Assembly (NCBI GenBank): GCA_013697635.1
Contig: JACCWM010000057.1
Coordinates: 1-60,254 of the forward strand
Length of the DNA: 60,254 nt
Source of the DNA: Lujinxingiaceae bacterium
GTDB lineage: Bacteria > Myxococcota_A > Bradymonadia > Bradymonadales > Bradymonadaceae
Direction: 5' to 3'
The position numbers and the translations under genes are program-made. Positions 17,746-26,466 of this stretch are shown here, one piece after another (positions within the stretch are counted from its first letter, which is position 1; each line of letters begins with the position of its first letter). The notes beneath the pieces are model-generated. The model did no database searches and was not told where the DNA came from. It worked only from the letters and a program-made list of their open reading frames with translations.

Positions 17746-18840
17746 ATGAGTGTTTCAGCAGGTATTGTCGGGCTTCCCAACGTCGGAAAATCCACGATTT
17801 TCAACGCCTTGACCCAGGCCGGCGCCCAATCGGCGAACTATCCATTTTGCACGATCGACCCCAACGTGGGCGTGGTGCCGGTGCCCGATTCGCGCCTGCA
17901 GCTCATCGAAAAGCACTGCCCGGCTCAAAAGATCATTCCCGCGATCGTCGAGATCGTCGACATCGCCGGCTTGGTGCGCGGCGCCTCGCAGGGCGAAGGC
18001 TTGGGCAACAAGTTTTTGGCCAATATCCGCGACGTCAGCGCGATCTTGCATGTCGTTCGCTGCTTCGAGGACGAGAACGTCGTGCACGTCGAGGGCGGCG
18101 TCAACCCACGCCGCGACGTCGAAGTGATCGACACCGAGCTGATCTTGGCGGATCTGCAAACGGTCGAAAAGCGCCTGGACAAGGCTCGCCGCGCCGCCAA
18201 GGGCCAGGACAAAAGTGAGGTGGGTCGCGTCGACGTGCTCGAGCGTGTCTTTGCCGCCCTCGACCAGGGCGTGCCCGCGCGCGCCGTCAAGCTCACCGCT
18301 GTTGAGCGCGCCTTGCTCAAAGACAGCCACCTGCTCACCGACAAGCCGGTCTTGTTCATCGGCAACATCAGCGAGAACGACCTTGACGCCCAGTCGCCCC
18401 ACGTCGCCGCCCTGCGCGAGCTTGCCGCCGAGCACAACAGCAACGTCGTGCTGGTCTGCGGCTCGATCGAGGCCGAGCTCAGCGAGCTCAGCAAGGACGA
18501 ACAACTCGAGATGCTCGAAGGCCTGGGCATCAGCGAGCCCGCCCTCAACGTCTTGATCCGCGCCTCCTACGGCCTGCTCGGCCTGCAAAGCTTCTTTACC
18601 GCCGGCGAGCAGGAGATCCGCGCCTGGACGATCCCCGTGGGCGCCACCGCACCTCAGGCCGCCGGCGTCATCCACACCGACTTCGAAAAGCGCTTCATCC
18701 GCGCCGAGGTCTACACTGTGGGCGATCTGCAGACCCACCAAAACGAAGCCGGCATCCGCGCCGCCGGCCGCCTGCGCCTCGAAGGCAAAGAATACGTCGT
18801 GCTCGACGGCGACATCATGCACATCCGCCACAACGCCTGA
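17746..18840 (+). CDS. ychF: YchF/OLA1-type P-loop ATPase
   Basis: A 364-residue protein, matching the usual YchF length (363 in E. coli). Walker A GLPNVGKS is at residue 9; the G3-type motif [17 protein letters not shown] follows; the G4-equivalent position reads NISENDLD, as in this ATP-preferring Obg-like family. The C-terminal TGS-like domain ([20 protein letters not shown] and [15 protein letters not shown]) is complete. YchF binds ribosomes and affects translation and oxidative-stress responses. The start ATG 17746 gives the standard N-terminus MSVSAGIVG. Confidence 0.96.
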   Translation: MSVSAGIVGLPNVGKSTIFNALTQAGAQSANYPFCTIDPNVGVVPVPDSRLQLIEKHCPAQKIIPAIVEIVDIAGLVRGASQGEGLGNKFLANIRDVSAILHVVRCFEDENVVHVEGGVNPRRDVEVIDTELILADLQTVEKRLDKARRAAKGQDKSEVGRVDVLERVFAALDQGVPARAVKLTAVERALLKDSHLLTDKPVLFIGNISENDLDAQSPHVAALRELAAEHNSNVVLVCGSIEAELSELSKDEQLEMLEGLGISEPALNVLIRASYGLLGLQSFFTAGEQEIRAWTIPVGATAPQAAGVIHTDFEKRFIRAEVYTVGDLQTHQNEAGIRAAGRLRLEGKEYVVLDGDIMHIRHNA

Positions 18841-18841
18841 G

Positions 18842-18880
18842 CAAAAAGACCTCCCCACGCGTGGCCAGGCATGGGGAGGT
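18842..18880 (-). terminator. Rho-independent terminator of the gamma-glutamylcyclotransferase gene
   Basis: Perfect 9-bp arms ACCTCCCCA (18849-18857) and TGGGGAGGT (18872-18880) flank a 14-base loop. Read on the minus strand the hairpin is followed at once by CTTTTT (18843-18848 complement), the expected U tract. On the plus strand no T-run follows, so it mainly serves the minus-strand gene ending at 18915, with ychF ending just beyond it. Confidence 0.8.
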
Positions 18881-18914
18881 GGCGCGTCGCGCCGGTGGGG
18901 CCTTATCTTGCTGC

Positions 18915-19415
18915 CTACACGCCCAAGATCCTGCGATTCTCGATCGCACGGCCCACATCCGGATCGCTCAAGGCCTCGATCGCGCGCAGCCGCCCGATGT
19001 AATCGATCGCCAGCCTGTGCTCGAGCGCGCCGTAAATCACAAAATCCTTGTACCAGTCAAACGGCGCCAACCCCTCGTCGATGTGGCTCGCGGAGGCGAC
19101 GTATAAAAACCCCTCGACGGCCCCCAGCAAGCTCGTCACCGAGACGGTTGCCTGCTCGTAGCCGCTGCCCAATCCCTCGGCAAGATCGAGCCGGCGCTTC
19201 TCGGCGTGCGCGATCTCAAAGAGCACGCCGTTGACCAAGCCGCCGGGCTCGAGCACCACGTTGCACTTGGCCGAGCCGTCGGCGCCGCGCTTGTGAAAGC
19301 GCAGCGACCAGCCGTGCAGCTCGGCTGGGCCGATCGGGCGCGCCGAAGGCACGCGCCCACGTAGCCGGTTGGAGAGCATGTTGGAGCCGTAGGCAAAGTA
19401 GGTCAGAACTGTCAT
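18915..19415 (-). CDS. Gamma-glutamylcyclotransferase-like protein
   Basis: A 166-residue protein beginning TVLTYFAYGSNMLSNRL, the YGSN substrate-loop motif of the gamma-glutamylcyclotransferase (GGCT/AIG2) fold. Length and later segments (VNGVLFEIAHAEKRRLDLAE and APFDWYKDFVIYGA) fit small bacterial members. It probably cleaves gamma-glutamyl peptides to 5-oxoproline or acts on a similar gamma-glutamyl amine. ATG 19415 was chosen because homology starts there; the frame upstream overlaps non-coding sequence. A clear terminator follows it. Confidence 0.82.
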   Translation of the reverse strand: MTVLTYFAYGSNMLSNRLRGRVPSARPIGPAELHGWSLRFHKRGADGSAKCNVVLEPGGLVNGVLFEIAHAEKRRLDLAEGLGSGYEQATVSVTSLLGAVEGFLYVASASHIDEGLAPFDWYKDFVIYGALEHRLAIDYIGRLRAIEALSDPDVGRAIENRRILGV

Positions 19416-19471
19416 GAACATCGCGCCCGCTGTCAAAGAGAGTCTGCCCATAGAACGCGCCGAGAGGCCGC

Positions 19472-22111
19472 TTAATCCTGGCGAGGCAGGTTTCGCACCG
19501 TGACCGGCTTTGGCGGCAACACGCCCACTGCGCTGCTTCCAAGTTGACCGTGGGCGTTGTGGCCCCAGCAAGAGGCTCGTTGTGTGTTGTCGAGCGCGCA
19601 GCTCGACTCGGCCGTGGCCGCGATCGAGACCGCATTGCTCACCCCAACGACGGCGACCGGCGAGCGGACAAAGCCGAGATTGCCTGCGCCAAGCTGGCCG
19701 TAATTGTTGAGGCCCCAGCAGCTGACCGTGCCACCGGTCAGCAGCGCGCAGGCGTGTTGGCGACCGGCCGTCAGATCCGTGGCACTCGTGGCCAGCACCA
19801 CCGGCAGCGGCGCCAGGGAGCGAATCGCGGGCGACTCCGAGCCAGCCCCGAGTTGACCCTGACTATTTTGGCCCCAGCAATAGACGTTGGGCGCGCTGCT
19901 CTCGACCAACGCGCAGCTGAAGTCCAGGCCGGCAACGACCTGGCTTGCGCTGGCGGGCAGCGCCACCTCCGCCGGCGCACTGCGCGAGAGCTCCGTACCG
20001 TCGCCGAGCTGGCCCTGACTATTTCGGCCCCAGCAATAGACCTTTTGATCGTGAATCGCACAGCCATGCATGTTGCCGGCGGACAACGAAGACATCGGTC
20101 CAAGACCCGAGAGCAGGCCATGGCCTGCGATCACGTTCGTGGTCTCCCGGCCGAGCTGGCCCTCATTGTTATGCCCCCAGCAGACGACGTTTTTGCCCGC
20201 GTCGAGCGCGCAGCTATGACCGTTGCCCGCGCTCAGCTCACTCAAAGCCGACGGCACGTCGGCCAGTGCAGGCACCGGGTCGGGATCGCCAATGAGTGCG
20301 GCCGTGGCTTCGGTTCGGCCAAGCTGGGCGCTGTTGTTTCGGCCCCAACAATAGGTCTTGCCCGTTACGGCCACGGCACAGGTGTGCAATTGGCCAAGCG
20401 CATAGTCGGCGGGCGCGACGTCCTCGGGCCAGAGCACGCCCTCGGGTTTTGCGCGCGAGTCGAAGCTGCCATCGCCCAGCTGGCCGAAGTCGTTGAGCCC
20501 CCAGCAGGCGAACTGGCGTGGCTCGCCGTGGCGCGCGCACATGTGCTTCTCCCCGGCGCGAAGCTCGTGCACCGCCCCGAGTTCAACCTCGAGCGCCACG
20601 AGGCTGACGCTGGACTCACCATTGCCGAGCTGACCGCTGGCGTTGTTGCCCCAGCAGGCCACTTTACCGTTCTCGAGCGCCGCGCAGACCTGAAAGAGAC
20701 CGGAATCGATCTGCGTGGCGGCCACGCCACCCAGATCGATCTCCAGGGGATCACCAATTTGCGCCGGAGCGGGCGCGCCAAGCACGTGAAAACCGTTGTG
20801 GCCCCAGCAAAAAACCTTGCCCTCGAGAGTGCGCGCGCAGGTGTGATCGAGGCCCGTAGCCACCTCGACCACGCCCGCCAGATTCTGAGCGCTGGACTGA
20901 AACCCGCTATTCTTGCCCCGACAAACCAGCTCGCCAGGCTCGACGATGACGCAGGTGTGTTCGTGGAAGGGGGCAATGTCAAGCGCGCGCGACTCCTTCA
21001 AGATCGGCGGGTAGATGTCGCTGACCTGGCCTGATTCGCTGAGCTGGCGCGCGAGGTTGTCACCCCAGCAAAAGACCCGCTCGTCGGCCATGATCGCGCA
21101 GCTCTGACGTATCCCGGAGCGCACCTTTTTGGCCGAGCCGGCCTGCTCCAACAGCTCATCGAGCCGAGATGGCTCACGCGCCGCGCTGGAGACACCGTTG
21201 CCGGTCATTCCATTGACGTTTCCTCCCCAGCACCACACGGCCCCACCGCTTGGCCCCTCTTCCAGAGCGCAGGCATGGTGCGCACCGGCGGAGACGCTCG
21301 TGATCGTGGCCTCGATCGGCACCTTGATCGGCAATGGCGAGCGCAGCATCTCGGCTCCCTGGCCCAACTCTCGCACGGCGTTTCGTCCCCAACACCACAG
21401 CTCACCGCCGACGCGCACGGCGCAACTAAAATAGTAGCCGACGCTGACATCGAGCGCGTCGTGGATGCCCGAGACGGCCACCGGCGTGCGACTCGCGACG
21501 AACGTGCCGTTTCCGAGCTGGCCGAAGGTGTTGTCGCCCCAACAAACCACGCCGCCACCGGCACGCAGCGCGCAGGAATGATCGGCCTGTGTTGACACAC
21601 GAACCACCGAGTCACAGCGATCCTCGCTGCAAATGCCGGCTGGACCACAGGTTCCGCCACAGCACAGATCGGGCGAAACGCTGCGATTGTACTCGCAGCC
21701 GTTGGCGATCTGGCCATCGCAGTCGACGAAGTCTTGCGTGCACTGCTCGATTGCACACACGCCGCCGGTGCACTGCGCCGTGGCGTTGGCCGGCGCGCAC
21801 ACCGAGCCGCAGCCGCCGCAATGTTCCAGGCTATCGAGCTTCGTCTCGCAGCCGTTGTCCGGGTTCTCGTCGCAGTCGCCATAGCCTCGCGGACAGTGCG
21901 AATCGCTGGCGTCACTGTCCGAATCGACGTCGTGTCCGGGCGTGTCGCTGCCGGGCGTATCGCTGCCGGGCGTATCGCTGTCGCCGCGCGCGTCGATGCC
22001 ATCGGCAAAAGACATTTTCTGGGGGTCTTCGATGCATCCACCGATAAAAACAACCAGGCTAAGACCCATCCAAACCAACCAATTATATCGCATCGATGCC
22101 TGTCGTCTCAT
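19472..22111 (-). CDS. RCC1-repeat lipoprotein with Cys-rich N-terminal module
   Basis: An 879-residue secreted lipoprotein. The signal peptide ends in the lipobox IGGC (Cys26). A low-complexity DTPGSDTPGSD linker follows, then a Cys-rich region with GDCDENPDNGCETKLDSLEH and CGGCGSVC, a module common in deltaproteobacterial surface proteins. The rest holds 14 RCC1-type repeats with the core CWGxNxxGQLGxG. Two repeats are degenerate (RELGQG, CRGKNSGFQ). Fourteen repeats fit two seven-bladed propellers. GGAGG lies 8 bases before ATG 22111. It is probably displayed on the outer membrane; its partner is unknown. Confidence 0.88.
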   Translation of the reverse strand: MRRQASMRYNWLVWMGLSLVVFIGGCIEDPQKMSFADGIDARGDSDTPGSDTPGSDTPGHDVDSDSDASDSHCPRGYGDCDENPDNGCETKLDSLEHCGGCGSVCAPANATAQCTGGVCAIEQCTQDFVDCDGQIANGCEYNRSVSPDLCCGGTCGPAGICSEDRCDSVVRVSTQADHSCALRAGGGVVCWGDNTFGQLGNGTFVASRTPVAVSGIHDALDVSVGYYFSCAVRVGGELWCWGRNAVRELGQGAEMLRSPLPIKVPIEATITSVSAGAHHACALEEGPSGGAVWCWGGNVNGMTGNGVSSAAREPSRLDELLEQAGSAKKVRSGIRQSCAIMADERVFCWGDNLARQLSESGQVSDIYPPILKESRALDIAPFHEHTCVIVEPGELVCRGKNSGFQSSAQNLAGVVEVATGLDHTCARTLEGKVFCWGHNGFHVLGAPAPAQIGDPLEIDLGGVAATQIDSGLFQVCAALENGKVACWGNNASGQLGNGESSVSLVALEVELGAVHELRAGEKHMCARHGEPRQFACWGLNDFGQLGDGSFDSRAKPEGVLWPEDVAPADYALGQLHTCAVAVTGKTYCWGRNNSAQLGRTEATAALIGDPDPVPALADVPSALSELSAGNGHSCALDAGKNVVCWGHNNEGQLGRETTNVIAGHGLLSGLGPMSSLSAGNMHGCAIHDQKVYCWGRNSQGQLGDGTELSRSAPAEVALPASASQVVAGLDFSCALVESSAPNVYCWGQNSQGQLGAGSESPAIRSLAPLPVVLATSATDLTAGRQHACALLTGGTVSCWGLNNYGQLGAGNLGFVRSPVAVVGVSNAVSIAATAESSCALDNTQRASCWGHNAHGQLGSSAVGVLPPKPVTVRNLPRQD
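21941..21985. repeat. 15-bp tandem repeat encoding (DTPGS)n linker
   Basis: Three near-identical 15-base units (CGTATCGCTGCCGGG and variants) lie in frame inside the RCC1 lipoprotein gene just after the lipidated N-terminus. They encode repeated Asp-Thr-Pro-Gly-Ser. Copy-number change would keep the frame and alter only the length of the spacer between membrane anchor and folded domains. Confidence 0.75.
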
Positions 22112-22319
22112 TCTTGGAGCCTCCACAGCGCAGGGCTCAATGGGCGGGCCTTGGCGCAAAGCCAGAGTATCGCGGGACGCGCGCGACCGCAAATCCCCAT
22201 GAAGTGGCCGCTTGCTTCGGCTCAACGTCTTGAAGGCGTTAGATTTTGCTGCTAAATGTGCTCTGGTCAGCGGGCAACTCGCCCACCATTTCGAGCAAGC
22301 CAAGGTAAGGTACAGTTCA

Positions 22320-23069
22320 ATGAAAGCAATATTTCGGGCCACCACGCAGCACTCCATGGCGTGGACCTTTTGTGCACTCTTCATTCCGTGGGTCATTTTG
22401 GTCGCGATCATCACCGGAGGTCGTTTTCCCAACGGCTTTAATCGCCCCGTGATCCGCTTCTGGGGCCGCACGATGCTCTGGATCTCGGGCATCAAGCTCG
22501 AGCTCGACGGCTGCGAGGCCCTCGATCGCCGCGAGGCCCGCGTGATCACCTTCAACCACGCCTCCACGCTCGATGTCTTCATCATGGCCGCGCTGCTGCC
22601 GCCGGGCGGCGTGCCCGTGGTCAAGCGCGAGATCGTCTTCATCCCCTTTATCGGCTGGGGCATCTATTTCATGGATTTCGTGCGCCTGGACCGGCGAAAC
22701 CGCGATCGCGCCGTCGCCTCGCTCGAGCAGGCCGCGGCACGCATTCGCGACAACGCCGTGACCGTGATGATCGCCCCCGAAGGCACGCGCACCAGCACGC
22801 GCGACCCGGCGCCCTTCAAGCTGGGAGCGATTCGCCTGGCCGAGTACTCCGGCGCCCCGATCATCCCGCTGGTCATCGACGGCGCCGCCGAGCTCTGGCC
22901 GCGCGACCAGATCTACTGCACGCCGGGCACCGTGCGCATTCGACTGCTCGAGCCGATCACAAGCCAGGTGTTCGCCTCCGAGAGCGCGCAACAGGTCGCC
23001 GAGGCCTTGCGCGAGCGCTACCGCGAAGACCTGGGCGTGGCCAACGCCCAGATCTCGCACGCCGCCTGA
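22320..23069 (+). CDS. plsC: 1-acyl-sn-glycerol-3-phosphate acyltransferase (PlsC-like)
   Basis: A 249-residue protein with an N-terminal membrane helix (FCALFIPWVILVAIITGG) and the acyltransferase motifs in order: NHASTLD (HX4D) near residue 80, FMDFVRLDRRNRDRA, APEGTRTS, and APIIPLVI. It would transfer the second acyl chain to lysophosphatidic acid at the inner membrane. ATG 22320 gives the normal length; the frame upstream is an extension without support. It is divergent from the RCC1 lipoprotein. Narrower substrate specificity cannot be read, so the symbol is a family-level call. Confidence 0.85.
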   Translation: MKAIFRATTQHSMAWTFCALFIPWVILVAIITGGRFPNGFNRPVIRFWGRTMLWISGIKLELDGCEALDRREARVITFNHASTLDVFIMAALLPPGGVPVVKREIVFIPFIGWGIYFMDFVRLDRRNRDRAVASLEQAAARIRDNAVTVMIAPEGTRTSTRDPAPFKLGAIRLAEYSGAPIIPLVIDGAAELWPRDQIYCTPGTVRIRLLEPITSQVFASESAQQVAEALRERYREDLGVANAQISHAA

Positions 23070-23097
23070 CACCCCTGGGCTTGCGCAATCAGGGTGT
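23069..23097. other. Intergenic hairpin between plsC and allB
   Basis: ACACCCCTG and CAGGGTGT form an 8-bp stem with one bulged C just after the plsC stop. No T-run follows on the plus strand, so it is not a standard intrinsic terminator, but it may stabilise the 3' end of the plsC message. Confidence 0.4.
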
Positions 23098-23109
23098 GGG
23101 CGCTATATC
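23081..23109 (+). promoter_or_regulatory. Possible promoter of the uricolytic operon
   Basis: TTGCGC (23081-23086) and TATATC (23104-23109) are separated by 17 bases and lie about 60 bases before the allantoinase start. The -35 match is poor and the -10 moderate, so this is only a suggestion. Confidence 0.3.
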
Positions 23110-23169
23110 CATCTGATCTGCCGTCCGCTTCTGGCATCGTCGCCTCCAAGTTTCCCGTGTGCAAAAGCC

Positions 23170-24516
23170 ATGGCCAAACAAGTGATCATCAAGAGCCGTC
23201 GCGTCGTCACGCCCGAGGGCGTGCGTGAGGCGGCGATCATCATCGAGGATGGGCGCATCAGCGAGCTCGTCTCGCCGGGCTCACTTTCCGATCACGCCGT
23301 GATCGAGGATTGGGGTGATCTGGCGATTTTGCCCGGCCTGGTCGACCCCCACGTGCACATCAACGAGCCCGGGCGCACAGCGTGGGAAGGTTTTGAGACG
23401 GCCACCGCCGCAGCGGCCGCCGGCGGCATCACCACCCTCGTTGACATGCCGCTGAACAGCTCGCCGGTGACGACCACGCGCGCGGCCCTGCAGGAAAAAA
23501 TCGCCGCAAGCCAGGGCAAGCTGCGCGTGGATTGCGGCTTTCACGCCGGCCTCGTGCCCGGCAACGAAGCACAGATCGAGGCCCTGCTCGACGCCGGCGT
23601 GCTCGGCGTCAAAGCGTTTCTGTGCCACTCGGGCATCGACGATTTCCCAAACGCCACCGAGCGCGAGCTTCGGGCCGTGATGGGCCTTTTGGCCGAGCGC
23701 AACGTGCCCCTGCTCGTGCACGCCGAGCTCAGCGGCGAGGCGCCCGACGCCAGCGGCCAAGATCCCAGAAGCTATGCTGCCTATTATGCCTCGCGGCCGC
23801 CGGCCTGGGAGCTTCGCGCGATCGAGCTGCTCATCGGCCTGTGCCGCGAATTTGGCACCCACGTCCACATCGTGCACCTGGCCACCGGTCAGGCCGTCGC
23901 GATGCTCGAGGCCGCTCGCGACGAGGGCCTGGCGATAAGCGTCGAGACCTGCCCGCACTATCTGTACTTTGCGGCCGAACAGATCCCCGACGCCGACACG
24001 CGCTTCAAGTGCGCACCACCGATGCGCGACGAGGCCAACCGCGACGCCCTCTGGCGCGCCCTGCAAGCCGGCGTCATCGATCTGATCGCCTCGGACCACT
24101 CGCCGAGCACGCCGGCGCTCAAAGAGATAGAGAGCGGCAATTTGCAAAAAGCCTGGGGCGGGATCGCCTCACTCGAGCTCGGCATCTCGATCGTCTGGAC
24201 CGAGGCCCAGAGGCGCGGGGCAAGCCTCGAAGATCTCGTCAAGTGGATGAGCCTCGAGCCGGCGCGCCTCGTGCACCTCGATCACCAGGTCGGCGCGATC
24301 GCCCCCGGTCGCCTGGCCAACCTGGTAGTCTTCGACGAGGCCGCAAGCTTTGTCGTCGACGGCCAAAAACTGCACCAACGCCATAAAATCACCCCCTATG
24401 ACACACAGCGCCTGCGCGGCGTGGTCCAGGCCACGTACCTGCGCGGCCAGAAAATCTATGCAAACGGCCAGCTCGTCGGACCACCGAGCGGCGCGATCTG
24501 CACCACGAGACCCTGA
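23170..24516 (+). CDS. allB: Allantoinase
   Basis: A 448-residue cyclic amidohydrolase that opens allantoin to allantoate. Metal ligands are visible in GLVDPHVHINEPGRTAWEGF (HxH), a carbamylatable-Lys region GVLGVKAFLCHSG, later His residues in VHIVHLATG and ETCPHYLYF, and the Asp in ASDHSPS. The CAPPMRDEANRDALWRAL segment is typical of allantoinases rather than dihydroorotases or hydantoinases. It is first gene of a run with allantoicase, OHCU decarboxylase and HIU hydrolase. Confidence 0.93.
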   Translation: MAKQVIIKSRRVVTPEGVREAAIIIEDGRISELVSPGSLSDHAVIEDWGDLAILPGLVDPHVHINEPGRTAWEGFETATAAAAAGGITTLVDMPLNSSPVTTTRAALQEKIAASQGKLRVDCGFHAGLVPGNEAQIEALLDAGVLGVKAFLCHSGIDDFPNATERELRAVMGLLAERNVPLLVHAELSGEAPDASGQDPRSYAAYYASRPPAWELRAIELLIGLCREFGTHVHIVHLATGQAVAMLEAARDEGLAISVETCPHYLYFAAEQIPDADTRFKCAPPMRDEANRDALWRALQAGVIDLIASDHSPSTPALKEIESGNLQKAWGGIASLELGISIVWTEAQRRGASLEDLVKWMSLEPARLVHLDHQVGAIAPGRLANLVVFDEAASFVVDGQKLHQRHKITPYDTQRLRGVVQATYLRGQKIYANGQLVGPPSGAICTTRP

Positions 24517-24528
24517 GGAGTAGCGCCC

Positions 24529-25542
24529 ATGCAACAGCCCATCATCACCGCATCTTTTGCCGGCCTCGTCGACCTCGCCAGTGAGCGCCTTGGCGGCAAA
24601 GCCCTGGCCACGAGCGACGATTTCTTCGCCGAGAAGGAGAACCTTCTCAAGGCCGGGCGCGGCGTCTTCATCGCCGACAAGTACACCGACCGCGGCAAGT
24701 GGATGGACGGCTGGGAGTCTCGCCGAAAGCGCGTGCCCGGCCACGACTGGTGCATCATCCGCCTGGGCGTGCCCGGCGTGGTGCGAGGCGTTGACATCGA
24801 CACCAACCACTTTTTGGGCAACCACCCGCCCTACGCATCGATCGAGGGCTGCATCGTCGAGGGCGTCAACGCCGACGAGAAGGTTCTGAGCGAGCAGAAC
24901 TGGACGCAGATTCTGGCCAAATCACCGCTCAACGCCGGCTCCCAGAACCTCTTTACGATCACCGCCGAGCAGGCCTTCACCCACCTTCGCCTCAACATCT
25001 ACCCCGACGGCGGCGTCGCGCGCTTTCGCGTCTACGGCGACGTCGTCGCGCAGTGGCGCCCGGTCGCCGGCGCCGATCTGGTCGATCTCGTCGCGGTCGA
25101 AAACGGCGGGCGCGCCGTGGCCTGCTCCGATATGTTTTTCAGCAACATGCAAAACCTGATCATGCCCGGCCGCTCCGAGAACATGGGCGACGGCTGGGAG
25201 TCGCGCCGCCGCCGTGGGCCCGGCCACGACTGGGTGATTTTGGCACTTGGCCATCAAGGCACGATCGAGTGCATCGAGGTCGACACCAACCACTTCAAGG
25301 GGAACTACCCCGATCGCTGCTCGATCGAGGCCTGCTACGCCCCCGGCCAGAGCATCGACGCGCTGAACTGGCCGCAGTTCGACTGGCAAGAAATCTTGCC
25401 CCAGACCAAGCTCGAAGCCCACGCCCGCCGCAACTTTGGCACCGAGCTCACCGCACATGGCCCCTTCACCCACGTGCGCCTCAACATCTACCCCGACGGC
25501 GGCGTCAGCCGCCTTCGCATCCACGGCAGGATCGCTTCGTGA
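24529..25542 (+). CDS. alc: Allantoicase
   Basis: A 337-residue protein made of two tandem allantoicase (jelly-roll) domains, each with the hallmark GWESRRKR/GWESRRRR plus GHDW and VDIDTNHFLGN/VEVDTNHFKGN motifs, and ending LNIYPDGGV. It hydrolyses allantoate to ureidoglycolate and urea. GAGGAG lies before ATG 24529, 12 bases after allB. The two domains share a 30-base identical DNA stretch (24988-25017 and 25477-25506). Its stop overlaps the next start. Confidence 0.94.
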   Translation: MQQPIITASFAGLVDLASERLGGKALATSDDFFAEKENLLKAGRGVFIADKYTDRGKWMDGWESRRKRVPGHDWCIIRLGVPGVVRGVDIDTNHFLGNHPPYASIEGCIVEGVNADEKVLSEQNWTQILAKSPLNAGSQNLFTITAEQAFTHLRLNIYPDGGVARFRVYGDVVAQWRPVAGADLVDLVAVENGGRAVACSDMFFSNMQNLIMPGRSENMGDGWESRRRRGPGHDWVILALGHQGTIECIEVDTNHFKGNYPDRCSIEACYAPGQSIDALNWPQFDWQEILPQTKLEAHARRNFGTELTAHGPFTHVRLNIYPDGGVSRLRIHGRIAS

Positions 25543-26048
25543 TCACCACCCTCGACGCACTCAACAAGCTGCCTGCCGCTGACGCCCTGGACGCCTTCTC
25601 GCTTTGCTGCGGCGCGCGCGCCTGGGCCATCGAAATGGTGCGCCGCAGGCCCTACGCCTCCAAGCAGGTGTTGCTCGAGACGGCCGACGCCGTCTGGAGC
25701 TCGCTCAGCCCCGAGGACTGGCGCGAGGCCTTTACCCACCACCCCAAGATCGGCGACATCGACGATCTGCGCGCCAAGTTCTCCTCGACCAGCGCCTGGG
25801 CCGAGGGCGAGCAGAGCAGCGTCAATGAGGCCAACGAGGCCGTGCTCCAGCGACTGGCGCAAGGTAACGCCGTCTACGAGGTGAAGTTCGGCTTCATCTT
25901 CATCGTGTGCGCCACCGGCAAGAGCGCAGCCGAGATGGCCGACCTGCTCGAGAGCCGCCTGCCCAACGACCCCGACACCGAGCTTGCCATCGCCGCCGAA
26001 GAGCAGCGCAAGATCACCCGCATTCGCCTCGAAAAACTAATGCCCTAG
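25539..26048 (+). CDS. uraD: OHCU decarboxylase
   Basis: A 169-residue enzyme that decarboxylates 2-oxo-4-hydroxy-4-carboxy-5-ureidoimidazoline to S-allantoin. The catalytic His is in HHPKIGDID; the C-terminal signature FGFIFIVCATGKSAAEM and a SSVNEANEAVLQRL helix match the family. Translation probably starts at GTG 25539, overlapping the allantoicase stop by four bases (GTGA). The frame is open further upstream only because it shadows allantoicase. Confidence 0.93.
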   Translation: MITTLDALNKLPAADALDAFSLCCGARAWAIEMVRRRPYASKQVLLETADAVWSSLSPEDWREAFTHHPKIGDIDDLRAKFSSTSAWAEGEQSSVNEANEAVLQRLAQGNAVYEVKFGFIFIVCATGKSAAEMADLLESRLPNDPDTELAIAAEEQRKITRIRLEKLMP

Positions 26049-26063
26049 AAAATCAGGAGAACC

Positions 26064-26414
26064 ATGATGAAGAGCCCCATCACCTCCCACGTGCTCGACA
26101 CCGCTCTTGGACGCCCGGCGGCCGGCATTGAGGCCGTGCTCGAATACGAAGTAAGCTTGAACGTCTGGAACGAGCTCGCCCGCAGCATCACCAACGACGA
26201 CGGCCGCATCACCGACCTGCTCCCCCCCGGCGAGCCCGCCCAACCCGGCTCCTACCGCCTCACCTTCAACGTCGCCCCCTACCTGCACGCCACCAACACC
26301 CCCGGCTTCTACAGCCAGATCCCGATCATCTTCACCCTCACCGACCCCGCCGCCCACTACCACATCCCCCTGCTCCTCAGCCCCTTCGGCTACTCGACCT
26401 ACCGCGGCAGCTAA
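26064..26414 (+). CDS. uraH: 5-hydroxyisourate hydrolase (transthyretin-like)
   Basis: A 116-residue transthyretin-related protein that converts 5-hydroxyisourate to OHCU. It has ITSHVLDTALGRPAAG at the start, a central TYRLTF-type strand (SYRLTFNV), HYHIPLLLSPFGYSTY, and ends in the diagnostic YRGS. AGGAGA precedes ATG 26064. It is last in the operon and converges on pssA. Uricase, which makes its substrate, is not in the window. Confidence 0.95.
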   Translation: MMKSPITSHVLDTALGRPAAGIEAVLEYEVSLNVWNELARSITNDDGRITDLLPPGEPAQPGSYRLTFNVAPYLHATNTPGFYSQIPIIFTLTDPAAHYHIPLLLSPFGYSTYRGS

Positions 26415-26466
26415 AGCGAGCGGCGAGTGTATCGGGCAACCTCTTTTGTGGCGCTGGAGCGGTTTT

